In this document: positions 24,050-36,000 of the stretch, one piece after another
Layout of the letters: the number at the start of each line of letters is the position of its first letter
Numbering within the stretch: position 1 is the first letter of the stretch
NCBI GenBank assembly: GCA_039545355.1
Contig: BCJJ01000031.1
Location: forward strand, 124,001 to 188,000
Length of the DNA: 64,000 bases
From: Trichosporon coremiiforme
Taxonomy: Eukaryota > Basidiomycota > Tremellomycetes > Trichosporonales > Trichosporonaceae
Direction: 5' to 3'
The notes under the pieces: model-generated
The model's input: only the letters and a program-made list of their open reading frames with translations
What the model was told of the DNA's origin: nothing
The model's database searches: none
Program-made: the position numbers and the translations under genes

Positions 24050-25085
24050 GGTGGGCTCGGCGTGCGCTTTATCGCTGTCTTAGTGTTGGCGTGCGCGGGT
24101 GCCGGTGCTTCCTGTCGATGGCTCTCGAAGATGGGGTCAGAGATGGTGTGGGTGCTGAAATGTTGTTCTGGTTGCGACCACCATGTTGTAATTGTTGGAA
24201 TTTGGTTCCGCACGGCCGTCCATCCACCCAGGTGCGTCACCCCTGCGCTTGTGCTGTTGGCTCACCTCTGCACACGCGCGTCTGAGCGTCTCAAGCTTGT
24301 GCATGTGAAACCTAATGTTTGGTATTCTTTGTGGGGGAGGTGATCCTATGCTTGGGCTGGGGAACAGTTGCATCCTTCAGAAGACGAAGGCATAATCACG
24401 TGACTGGGCAGTCGGCCTCGATATGGACGGCCGTTCTGACGACGGGCTTGAGGAGCGACCGCCAATGCTCCACCTCGATACGATTCAGTGTGTTGCTAGA
24501 GAGCTGAATCGTTGCTAAGGGGTAGCCAGAGACCAGTGCCCTTGGTGCGTTGTGTTTGGCGAGGAAAGGGCTCCAGTTGGCGGGTGATCTAACCACGCCG
24601 AGGAGAGGTCCCTCCGGTTCGGGACGAAGCTTGGAGTTCGGGCAAACAATGCACTTTTCTCTGATTAGATGAACCCTGTATCTTTTGTCAAGCTACCAAA
24701 GCAACTGAGCGTTCTCGTGCGCAGACCACAGAGGAAGAAGAACACCAAGAACGGTCGAGGGTCGATTGCTCTAGCTGTGGTCATGACAACAGCGTGGGGC
24801 TCCATCCGCCGAACCAACTGTAATGGTCCCGCTCGGCTGCAGCCAGCGGCACGGCACAAGATTCAACGAGCACCAAGATTCAGGTCAAGCCACTCGCGCC
24901 GAGCGCACAATCAACATCGTCATCTGCTCCATCCCCCTCGACTCGGCACTGCATCCCCGCGTCGGCAGATACGAGGTGAGTCCACGGACTCCTGCTCCAC
25001 CCTCGGATTCCTCAGAATCACTTTCAATCGCCCTGTTACCAGCTGATGGAGGAAGACAGGGAAGGAACGTTTATTGACAACAGAA
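24050..25085. promoter_or_regulatory. Divergent promoter region of NUP120 and SSU72
   Basis: This is the shared upstream region of two divergent genes. A probable 5'-UTR intron of SSU72 spans about 24976-25083 (donor GTGAGT, branch-like TTGAC, acceptor CAG), with its acceptor two bases before the SSU72 start. A TCACGTGA box lies near 24397. No other gene was seen. Confidence 0.45.
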
Positions 25086-26267
25086 ATGGACCCACGGAGA
25101 AGAGGGGGCGATCCCCGCCAGCGCGGCAACTACCAGCAGAACCAGGGGTACGGCGGCCCAGGAGGACCTGGAGGACCCGGGGGATCCGGCCAGGACGGCG
25201 GATACGGAGGACGGGGTGGACCCTCGCAGGGCGGATACCAGCAGGGTGCGGATCCGAGATATCGCGGCGACCCGAGGGGCGACCCGCGTGATGCTCGGAG
25301 ACAGGACCCGCGCCGAGGGGGTGACCCCCGCGGCGACCCTCGAGGAGACCCCCGAGGAGACCCCCGTGGCGATCCTCGCGGCGACCCTCGAGGAGATCCC
25401 CGTGACCCCCGTGCTCGTGGACGCGGACCGCCGGGACCACCAGGCCCGCCGGGGATGGATGGACCGCCGCGCCAGGACCCGCGCGACATGCGACCCCCGC
25501 CAGATGCTGTTGCGAGGAACGGAGCTGGGCCGCCAGTGCCCCAGCCGGCTGAGGAGGAGGTCGGGCCGTCGATTCGACAGCGACCTTTGTTCTGCGTCGT
25601 ATGCGCGAGTAACAACGTGAGCTCGCCTGCTCACGTCTTTAAGCTGACTTCAGAACCGTTCCATGGAGGCCCACAAGGTGCTTGCGTGAGTTAGGCAATT
25701 CCTGCATAAACTGACGACAGGAACGCCGGACTCCGCGTAATCTCGGCGGGCACGGGCTCAGCGGTGCGTCTTCCCGGACCTGCGATCGACAAGCCGAACG
25801 TGTACCGCTTCGGAACTCCTTACGACACGATCTACAAGGACCTCGAGTCGAAGGACCCGAAGCTGTACACTGCGAACGGACTGCTGCCAATGCTGGACCG
25901 GAACAGGAAGGTGAAGCTCGCCCCGGAGAAGTGGCAGGAGCAGCGCAGCATCCTCGCCGACGTCGTGATCACCTGCGAGGAGCGGTGCTACGACGCCGTG
26001 TGCGACGACATGCTCACCCGCGGCGGCGAGTTCAACCGCCCGATCCACGTTATCAACGTCGAGATCAAGGATAACCCCGAGGAGGCGCACATTGCGGGCA
26101 AGAGCATACTCGAGCTGTGCCAGACGGTGAGCTAGAAGAGTCCCGCGACGAGCTGACAAGGGCAGATTGAGAAGGCGCGCGACATCGACGCCGAGATGGA
26201 CGACATTCTCGTGCAGCACCAGGAGCGACACCCACACGCGTTGCTGCACACCGTGGCATTCTTCTAA
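25086..26267 (+). CDS. SSU72: Ssu72 RNA polymerase II CTD phosphatase with N-terminal RGDP-repeat extension
   Basis: Four exons (25086-25616, 25654-25685, 25721-26126, 26166-26267) give 356 residues. Ssu72 dephosphorylates Ser5 (and Ser7) of the RNA polymerase II CTD within the cleavage and polyadenylation factor. The phosphatase P loop C-x5-R is assembled across the first intron as [15 protein letters not shown]. Downstream family segments are clear: [26 protein letters not shown], the conserved [15 protein letters not shown] and the terminal [10 protein letters not shown]. Typical Ssu72 has about 200 residues. Here about 165 extra residues precede RPLFCVVC, rich in Gly, Arg, Asp and Pro, with tandem RGDP units near residues 78-105 and a Gly/Pro-rich patch. 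All introns carry a CTGAC branch, two of them the AGCTGAC form. The catalytic core is intact, so activity is expected; the extension's role is unknown. Confidence 0.93.
25310..25410 (+). repeat. 12-bp tandem repeat encoding RGDP units in SSU72
   Basis: Imperfect tandem copies of a GGCGACCCTCGA-like 12-bp unit encode consecutive Arg-Gly-Asp-Pro repeats. Synonymous differences between copies show that the repeat is not a very recent expansion. Confidence 0.75.
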
Positions 26268-27526
26268 GCGAACGCGCGAGTCGACGAAGGGAAGGAAAGG
26301 CATAGAGGCTAGAGCGCGATACGAGGCGGTTGCGAGGGTATAGAGCCGATGCAAAACAGACGCCCCTTGTGCTTGCATTCTGTTGAATACATGGAGTCAA
26401 ACAATACAGAAGAGACAAAGGCATTCAACGGTTGCGCCTGTGCATGTCAGACCGCGCATATCATACAGCCTGGCATTGGTAGGCACTGGCTTGTCGTTGG
26501 CGCTGGGCTGGAACACTACTTTGATGCAGAGTTATTGCAGGGGCTTATGAATAGCTCCGGTGCCATGAATGATTCTGCAGTGGAATCTTCTGAGCATCTG
26601 AGTCGGGTTACACGGGCACTTGGGGGCGCACTTGCGCCGGGGCAGGCGGGGGTTAAGGTGAAAGGAGTATTGTTTATGCATGTAAGCGACCGACCTAGCA
26701 AGGGCTATATCGGGGCCTTTGAGTGAGCCATTCGAGGGTGCGCACGGGCACCAGGCGTACCAGGGGGATGGAGGGCGAAGGGCGACGGAGGGATAGTCTG
26801 AACGCCTAGACGCCTCGATATTCAGAGATCACTGGGATCACCTGCCAACCCATCGGACCGGCGAGGACCGGCGAGGGTGTACGGGGTGTACGGGGTGTGT
26901 ATTCCTGGGAACGATCGGATGCGGCTCAGCAGCCAGTGGCCAACGATGCGGCGTGGTCGGGTCAACCTTAACGGTGGACTGTGCCCTGGAGGGTATGCTC
27001 TACTGACGGGGTCGAGTTGGGATGTGGATTACCTGTACCAGTAGTCGGCGCGGTTGAGAGACTGAATTGAAAACAAACCGTGTTCAACCACGCGCCGGCC
27101 AGCTGCGGCCGGTGTACACTGTACGATCCGACCCTTGACCCGACCCGCACTCCTGCTCTCTTTGCATCCTCTCACCTCCTCACCCACGACTACATGACCC
27201 AAGAGGGCTGCTGCTCACTGATCACGACAAAGATCAGTGGTGCATACAAGCCCTCTCTCTCAACCGTCCCCCCCATCGCATTGACTTCTCCCACCTGCCC
27301 CAAACGCGATCGACCGTCAACACGAACCCAAGACACCAGACAGTCCGGCACATCGTACCCCCCCCCCTCCTCCCCCCACAACCTCCACATTTTGGCCACT
27401 CGCGCACTCGCTCGCAAGACCAGAACCGACTGTGCCGACTCTAACTCTTGCGCTACTGACTCGCCTGATTCCCAGCATACCCCCACCACCTGTCGCCTCC
27501 GCCATCCAGACCTACGAGCATGAGTC
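26268..27526. other. Intergenic: SSU72 3' flank and kinase promoter
   Basis: Both flanking genes point rightwards. The last 400 bp before the kinase start are pyrimidine-rich. A duplicated GGTGTACGGG motif lies near 26875-26895. No gene was supported. Confidence 0.45.
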
Positions 27527-30500
27527 ATGAGCGCTACAGCCTTGTCCAACTACCAGCTCGGCGACCTGCTCGGTCGCGGCGCCAGCGGCAATGTCTATCG
27601 CGCACTCAACTTCCTCAACGGCGAAACCGTCGCCATCAAGTCGATCTCCCTCTCGACCCTCCCCGCCAGCTCCCTCCCGGACATCATGTCTGAGATCGAT
27701 CTGCTCAAGAACCTTAACCACCCCAACATTGTCAAGTACAAGGGTTTCGCCCGCGACAAGGAGAGCCTCTTCATCATCCTCGAGTACTGCGAGAACGGCT
27801 CGCTGCAGACCATCCTGAAGAAGTTTGGCAAGTTCCCAGAGTCCCTCGTCGCCGTCTACGTCCGCCAGGTCCTCCAGGGTCTTGTTTACCTCCACGAGCA
27901 GGGTGTCATCCACCGCGATATCAAGGGCGCCAACATCCTCACGAACAAGGACGGCAGCGTCAAGCTCGCAGACTTTGGCGTGTCCTCGAAAGCGCCGACT
28001 CCGGACTTGGCCGCCGTCTCCGATCCAGACGCAGACAATGAGGTCGTCGGATCGCCGTACTGGATGGCGCCGGAGGTCATCGAGCAGAGCGGTGCCAGCA
28101 CAGCAAGCGATGTCTGGAGCGTCGGCTGTGTCATTGTCGAGCTTCTAGAGGGTAAGCCGCCGTACGGCGACCTCGCACCGATGCAGGCGCTCTGGCGCAT
28201 CGTCCAGGACGAGAGCATGCGGATACCGGAAGGCGCTTCACCTGTGAGCTAATCAGTCGCTTCCTCCAGCTGACATCAGGTCGTGAAAGACTTCCTCTAC
28301 CAGTGCTTCCAGAAAGATCCCAACCTGCGAGTGTCGGCAAAGAACCTTTTGCGTCACCCGTGGATGCAGTCAGCCAAGAAGAATCTGGAGAACGACGCTG
28401 TCGATGCCGGAACGCTCAAGAAGGGACCAGCTGCTCGGGAGAAGGTCACCAGTAACGGTACCAAGGCACCTGATGTCGCACCTGCCGCAAGCAAGGATGG
28501 TCACACTGTCAAGAGCAAGAAGCCCATCACGGAGTACTCGGCCGCGATTCAGAAAGTGCAGGAATGGAACGAGGCGCTGAATGGTGAGTGTCCAGGTAAC
28601 GGTTGCCTGAGGAGTGACGGCGAGTGACTGACCACCCATCGCAGCCGCGCCCAAGAATTTCGGCACTGTGCGACGCCTGCCCAACCCGACCAAGAAGCAG
28701 CACGAGCCACCGCTTCCCCCGCCGTCGTCGTCCAAGACTGTGAACCCGCCGGTAGCGGCGCCCATCGCGACGGGCGGCCTGCTGCAGAAGAACAAGCACG
28801 TCAGCGACGTCCTGAAACGCGCAAAGGAGAGCGCCGAAGCTGAGAAGTGGGATGACGACTTTGCCTTTGACGAAACATCCACCAAGATCAGCAGTTTCAG
28901 GAGCGATCGCAGCGAGAACGCAGCAGATGAAGCAAACGCCAATCACGCGACCGTGCGGCAGACCAAGGATTCAAAGGACTCCCAGCGCGACCCGCACAGC
29001 GCCCCGAAGAGCAACAAGGGCACTGCACGGCTCAAGGGCATTCCGGAGGACTACTCTGACCTCGCGGGCGACGAGGACAATCTCGACCTCGAACTCAAGT
29101 TCAGCAATCTCAAGGTGAGCTTTGCAGCCCGTGGCTACAGCTAATGGCAGATTCGGAACAAAGGGCGGATTCGTCTTATGCACCCAAGCGACCTTAAGAA
29201 GATGGGGTCCTTTGAGTCTGAACCGAAAGACAAGGTCATGTCCAGCAAGGACTCGGTGCGGGATAAGGGAAAGGAGAAGGAAAAGGAGCGGGAGACGGCT
29301 AAGCCGGAGCCCAAGAGGGAAGAAGCCCTGCCTGCGAAACCTGAACAGCCCGTCCGACCCCCGAAAGCTGCGTCACGGCCACTGCCTAAGAAGTCGTCGT
29401 CGCCCGAGCCGCAGCGCCCCACAACGAGCCCGACGCTTTCGCCGCCAGGCTCGCGCCAGAGCTCCTTGCGCGGTAAGGCTGCGGAGGCAGCCAACGTCGA
29501 GCTGCAGAAGTACACCGAGGACGACGATGACGACTACAACGACATCTTCGATGGTCCCGTCATCCATCCGAACGGCAACGCCCTGCAGTCTCTGCAGCTA
29601 ACACGGCGCTCAAACCACTCCTGGAAGGACCAGGTCGAGGAGGAACAGGACCCGTTCGCTGAGTTTGACGACGACTTTGCGACCAACAGCCTCGAGGACA
29701 ATCTGCTCCAGACCAAGCGGGCGGCACTGCACACGAGCGTCTCGGACATCATCGCCCGTCTCGAGGCTGGTGGCGCGCCCGTTCGTGAGGCTGCTGATGA
29801 GCTCCTCACCCTCTTCGAGACGAGCCCGGACGACATGGGCCTCGAGCACTACTTTGTCGTCAACCACGGCATGCTCACGTGGGTTATCTGTTTGACAGCG
29901 CTAACTCTTAGCATCCTCGAGACCTTGGAGGGACGGCTAACGCGCGACGTGGCGGTCCGCCTGCTCCGGATCGTCAACTACGTGAGCTTCCACTATGAAG
30001 TCGTAAGCTGACAGCAGATTGTGACCTACGATGTCGACAACCTAGAATCATTCTGCCTCGTCGGAGGCATCCCCGTCATCATCGTGAGCTTGGAGCCTCC
30101 GCATGCCAGCTGACCCCAGCCATACACCAGCAAGAAGCATTTACTCGAGACACGTCTCGAGGCATCCAAGTTCATCCAGCATCTCACACACTCTCCTTTG
30201 ACTCTGCAAATGTTCATTTCATGTCGTGGCCTCAAGGTGCTCGTCGAGCTGCTCGACGAGGACTACACTGTCAACAAGCATCTCATTCTCTCCTCGCTGG
30301 AGGGTATTGGCTCGGTCTTTGATCTCCAGGTGAGCTAAGGGACAGGGAGCTAGAGCTGACCGCAGTCCCCCACGCCGAAGCCCGACTTCTGCCGCATGTT
30401 CACCCGCGAGGGTATTCTGGATCCGCTATCGACGGCCTTACTTGCGCTCATCAAGGACCGGGAGGTTGGCGAGGACACGACGAAGCGGGCCGTCGACGTC

Positions 30501-32006
30501 CTCCTGCTCTTCTGCCAGGTCGGACAGGCGGACGTGCACGTGCGCGCGGCGTTTGCGCACCGCACGATCATGATGCGGCTGCTCAAGTCGCTGCCGATGC
30601 TTCCGCGCAAGCAGCTCGTGACCGCGATCAAGGCGATCAAGCACCTCGCGACGTCGCCGCAGCTTATCGAGGTGCTGCAGAACTCGAACGCGATGGAGGT
30701 GCTCGTCGAGCTGCTAGGCGACACGCTGAAGGGTTCGTTCTCGAACGAGATCTGCTCCCACATCTTCCAGACAATCTACTCGATGTGCCGCCTGTCCAAG
30801 TCGCGGCTGGAGGAGGCGTCTGCGGCTGGCCTAATCCCGATCCTGAAGAGGACGATCGACGACAGCTCGCCGCTGAAGCAGTTTGCGCTGCCCGTGCTGT
30901 GCGACATGGCGAACGCGGGCAAGGTCTCGCGCCGCCTGCTCTGGCAGAACCAGGGCATGCAGATGTACCTGTCGTTACTGGACGACCCGTACTGGCGTGT
31001 GTCTGCGCTCGAGTCGATCTTAGCGTGGATGCAGGACGAGCCTGCTAGGGTGGAAGAGGTCCTCCTCGGCGCAACCGAGACGGAAACGTTCATCAAGTGC
31101 TTCTGCCTCGCGCATGGTTCGTCGTTTGCGCGCATCCTCGAGCCGCTGCTCAAGCTCCTCCGCCTGTCGCACCACTTCACAGCGGCGCTCGGCAAGCCGC
31201 GGTTCTTCAAGAAACTCTCAGAAGCCCTGTCGAGGGACTACGAGGCCGTCGTCAAGACCAACCTGCTCCGCATGCTGCGCGCCGTCATCGAGCAGCGCCG
31301 CGACCGGGTCACGCTCGTGCGCGAGTTCAGCCTCGACGCGATTGTGGAGAAACTGGCAGAAGAGCACAACCCCGTCGTCGTGCGTGACCTAGCGAGGCAG
31401 ATCTATCCCATCGTCACGGGCCAGCCGGCAGCGAGCGAGAGGGAAACCCGCGAGCGTGATCCGCGGGACTCGCTCCCCCGCCGCGCCGTGTCGAGCAGGC
31501 ACCACGCGGGTCTCTCCGAGCGCTTCGGCTCGATTACGGAACGTCTCTCGACGGCGGGGCGGTACGAGTCCCGCGGCCTCGGGATCGCCGAGGGGTTAAT
31601 GCAAGGCTTGGAGCGCGCGCAAGCTGCCTCAGCGGCACAGGCGCACGCCGCAGCCCACGCTCAGCTCACAGGCCGCGCCCGTCCTTTGTCGCAGCAACTA
31701 CCTCTTCCCCCGCCAATGCACATCAGGCGTGGCTCGGCCGGCGCCATCTCTCCCCTGGCCCCTTCGCCCCTGGCACCCTCCATGTCGAGGACAGGCAGCG
31801 GCACGTCGACCCTAGGTCCGCGGCGAACATCAAACGGCGACGCGGGCATGCGCAAGGTCTCTCCGCCCAGCGCTTCCTCGGCGCCGAAGCGGAGAAGTCA
31901 TCTGATGGACGTGCAGTGGGACGTGGACGAGAATGGAAAGCTGGCGAAGAGCGTCAAGTCCCCCATTCGGCCCAAGAGCCAGCCCGGCAGCCCTATCCTC
32001 CAGTAG
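27527..32006 (+). CDS. Cdc7/SepH-type septation-initiation protein kinase
   Basis: Eight exons (27527-28243, 28280-28583, 28645-29114, 29151-29878, 29912-29981, 30018-30083, 30120-30329, 30366-32006) give 1401 residues. The kinase domain lies at about residues 9-255: glycine loop [12 protein letters not shown] lysine, catalytic loop [17 protein letters not shown] and [13 protein letters not shown] disordered basic/acidic middle is followed by a large helical, armadillo-like C-terminal region (from [11 protein letters not shown] to about [10 protein letters not shown]). This pairing defines S. pombe Cdc7 and Aspergillus SepH, kinases at the spindle pole that trigger septum formation. It is not the budding-yeast replication kinase of the same name. 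Six of the seven introns are 33-40 nt. The 33-nt intron 29879-29911 is a multiple of three without a stop, so its splicing is less certain. The frame stays open beyond the TAG (see next entry). Confidence 0.88.
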
Positions 32007-32369
32007 GGACGGGGGGAGGGGTCGGCGGGCGAGTATGTCGGTTTTGCCCTGCCGACGAATGCGCTGGCGCTTCCGGTCGCGCTGCCAGCTGCGGATGAGC
32101 TGGCATTGCACATCAACACGGGAGACGGGGCGTATGACGCGTACGAGGGCCGGTATGCGGGTTATGCCTCCTGTTGCCGAAGTGACGGACACCTGTCGTC
32201 TGGCCCTGTGCTCGCTCCGGCTATAGGGCACTTGGGACACCTGGCAGTTCCGCTCGGTCGATCGGCGTCAGCGCGTGGCACGCACGGCGCGTACGGACGT
32301 CCGGCGTCAGGCGCGTCTGGGGAGAGGAGGGTGGTGAGGGCCGTGACGCCGACGCCGACATCACCTTAG
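32007..32369 (+). other. In-frame open stretch after the kinase stop codon
   Basis: Directly after TAG at 32004-32006, the same frame runs open for about 120 codons to TAG near 32367. Codon use is GC3-rich as in the kinase, and the composition is Gly/Ala/Pro-rich (for example EYVGFALPTNALALPVALPA). It may be a former or read-through C-terminus, sequence skipped by unseen splicing, or an open 3' UTR. Confidence 0.4.
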
Positions 32370-33071
32370 CCCTGATCTCTCCTCCTCCCTCTTGACCATG
32401 TCCCCTCGCTCTGTGTGTCTCTCTACTGCGCTCATCACTGGTCCGCCTCAAATTCCGCTATCACTCCGCTCCCCGCTCTCCGTTCGCTTCACTTCATTTC
32501 TACATCATCAGCACAGTTATAGTTTCTCCCATTCCCCCCATTCCCCCATTCCATTCCATTCCATTCCCTCATCGTTTTCTCCGCTCTCACATTCTCATCA
32601 CTCTCATCCTCATAGTCCACGAGACTTCGTCTCTCAACTCATCCTCACAGCCCCACAGCCTCATCAGTCATCACAACCTCTACAACCTCTACAACAGTCA
32701 GCAATGTGTACCAATACCGCCCCAAGCCCCTCATGCTTTATATGCATCGCATTAGTCCTAGCAATCTATTCGGGCGAACGCTGAGCGGAGCGAGAGTGCT
32801 TGCTTGATGCTCTGTGTCAGTTGGAAGGACGATTGGGCAGGGGATCGTGGGAGATCAGTGATCTGCAATGGCCATGTCTCCGTCCAAGTCAGAATGCTCC
32901 CTTGCCTTGGCTCACTCCTTCGCTCACTCACGCCTCTCGGCGCTCCCTCGGCGCACACCCCACTCGCTCCGCCCGTGGTGTCCGCGGCATGAATCAATGC
33001 AATGCAGAAACAGAATGCTAAGAGATTGGCTATGCTGATGCTGTTACTTGAGATGAGTGCTGGTTTGCTTT
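32370..33071. other. Convergent 3' flanks of the kinase and PPR genes
   Basis: The sequence is pyrimidine-rich in its first half and includes four tandem CCATT units at 32546-32565. It separates two genes that end towards each other. No gene was seen. Confidence 0.5.
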
Positions 33072-36000
33072 CTACTCCTTCTTCCTCCCCTCTCCCTTCT
33101 CTCCCCTCCCTTCGATCTTGGCTTGTTCGGCGGCCAGCTCTGCTTGAATCTCGGCCTGGACTCGCCCTTCGAGGACTGCTTCCGTCTCGACTTCCGGCTC
33201 GGTCGTGGCTTCGGGCACAGGGGCGGTGGAAGCGATGGAGTTGGCGCTCGCCTCGCTACGCCCAGCGCGCTCAGCCCAAGCGGCGTCGCGCACAGCCTTT
33301 AGCCGCCTGACCTCCCCTCTCTCCTTGGCGTCCTGTCTCGCCCGCTCAGCGTCGCGGCGCCACTGTGCCTTCCAGTGCTCAAACTCGGCCTCGACGTCGA
33401 GATTGTCGACGAGACTGCCAATCGCCTTTTTGTTGAGCACGGGGCGGCGGCGGGAGCCGCGCGGACGCACGGCATCGTCGTCCTGGAGCATGCGGACTGC
33501 GAGGCGCATGGACTGCAGGATGCGCTCGGTCCAGATCTCGCGGCGCTCGAGGAGACGCTCGTTCACTTCCTCCGCATCTTGTTCAGCCGGGGCGTGCTGC
33601 GTCGAGAGCGGGTGGGGGGGTGAGGCAGGCTTGACGGAGCTCTTCAGACCGTCGTGCAGGTCCGCATCTGCCTCGTAGGCGTCCGCGTTCCAGTCTTCGT
33701 CGCGGACCTGAGGGACGTCAGAGTCCGGATCAGAGTACGCGCCGAGGCCGGAGGCGCGCTCCGTCGCCATCTGAGAGACGATGGCGTGAGCAGTCTCGCC
33801 CGAGCCCAGGTCCATCTGCGCGCCCATCTTGGACAGACGCTTGACGCAGTCCTGGACGACGTGGCGGAGGCTGTTCGTGAGCGGGAACTTCTGCCGGGTC
33901 GGGGACATGTCGGCCGTGTCGCCACCGCGTGCGGTGATGACGTGGTGGGCGATCCAGAAGATGGCGCCGGGGGCGTCGTACGCATTGGCGAGCGCGATGG
34001 CGACCATCTTGACGGCGCGCTCGTCGAGCTCGGAGATGCGGTGGAGCTCGCGCCGGATGAAGCCCACAGCGAGCTTTGCCTCGTTGCAGAGCAAATACGC
34101 TTTGATCATCTCCGTGAACGCGAGGCAGTCGGGCTCCTCGATCTTGTGGTAGTACTCGCGTGCCGGCTGTGAAGTGCCGTTACGCCCGAAGCCGCGGATG
34201 AGCTCGGTCAGCATTGCGCGCGTGGGCTTCTGCCCTACGTCGGCGGCGTACTCGAGCACCTCCTCGGCGGCGTCCATGTTGCCCGTGCGCGAGTAGGCTG
34301 TGATGAGAGACACATAGTTGGTCTCGGCCGGCCGCCAGCCGTCGAGCACGTACGACTGCCAAGTCTGCCGCACCGCATCCGCCGGCCAGGCGCCGTCGAG
34401 CGCGAGAGCGTCGTAAAGCAGGCGGTTGGATAGCGACCGCGGCGAGCGAATCTGCCCGCTCTCCGCAACCTCACGTACGCGCTCAGCCAGCAGCGACTTG
34501 AGCTTGCCCGTGAGCGGAATGATCTCGCCGCCCTTGTCCTCGACGCCGAGATACTTCTTCGCCTGGAGGGGGTCGCGGAACGCAACGCGGACGACATTGT
34601 GCAGCAGCTCGTTTAGCTGCTCGGCCGTCGGCGGGGCAGACGTGCGCGATAGCAGCTCCTCGAACAAGTTCGCCATCTGGATCGGCGAACTGATGAGATT
34701 CGCCCGCGCATACCGCAGCGTAATCTGCACCGTGCGCTCGTCCGGCTCGATCACGCCCTCGCGCATGAGCTCGGCGACGCGCGTGAAGCCCTTGTAGCCG
34801 TGCTCTGAGACGGCCGCCTGCATCGCCGCGTTGGCGACCCACACACCCGGTCGGAAGTCGCTCGGTATCGTCCAGGGCTCGGGTACGCGCTCGCCGCGCA
34901 CGAGTGTCTCGAAGATGGCGATCGCCTCGTCGGTCGCACCCAGGTTCGTGAGCGCGCGGAGAAGTAGCGAGACGCTCTTCTGGTTTACAAGCTTCGGGTG
35001 GTCCGCGAGCTTGGCCCAATACCACTCAAGGTGCTTGCGGTCCTTCGTCCGGCTCGCCAGGTTGATCAGATGCGTGACCGTCTCCGCGTTCGGGGGGACC
35101 TCGCCCGAGCCAATGTCCTGGAACTCGCTGACGATGCGGTGCGCGCCGGCAAGGTCGGACATGGCAAGACGCTGGCCAAGCATCGCGTTGAGGACGGTGG
35201 CTGTTGGCCGCTGGTGCATCTGCACCATGAAGTCGCGCACCGTATCCTCCATGTCCTCCCCGCGGCCGCCGCCCTTCATCATGGCGATCTGCATCTTTTC
35301 CGGATCGACGCCGCGCTCCATCGCAGTTTGCATGACGATGTGCGCGCCGTCCCGATCCCCGAGCTGCAGCAGTGCCTGCAGGTAGTAGCAGATCGCGTCC
35401 GGTCCTGCTTCGTCGGGGTGCATCATGGCGAAGAGCTTCTTCGCGTCTCTCGGCCGGCGCGCGATCAGGGAGCAGTTCATGGCGACAGTGATGACCTCGG
35501 GACTGAGGAGCGCCTCGGGGATACGTTCCGGGTCCAGCAACCGCGCGCCGAGCAGCCACCAACGATTATGCGTGATATCGGAGGCGATCTGCTTCAGACT
35601 GATGATACGCTGGTTCGGCCTGCGGATCTGCATATCGACGCGCTCGAAGAAGAGGTCGACGGCGAACCGGTCCGCGCCCATGTTGGCCGCGGCACGGATG
35701 AGCGAGCGCAGCAGCTTGCCGCGGAGGTTCACGCCAAGGTCGCCGTCGTACGGCTGGGTCGCCGACGTCGGCTGCGCCTGCAGTATCGAGCGGAGGATCT
35801 CGAAGCACTCGGTGATCTCCTGGCCCGACGCCTGGGTTATTGACTCGCGCGGGACTCGTGTCAGCTGCCACAACATCGCCTTCACGTCCTTCGGGTCGAT
35901 CTCCGTCAGACGGTGTCGCGGCACGCTGCGCAACGCGAGGAAGGCACCAATCGGCGCCTCCTTCACCATGCGCCGGAACCGCTCGTCCGTCCGCAGGTAG

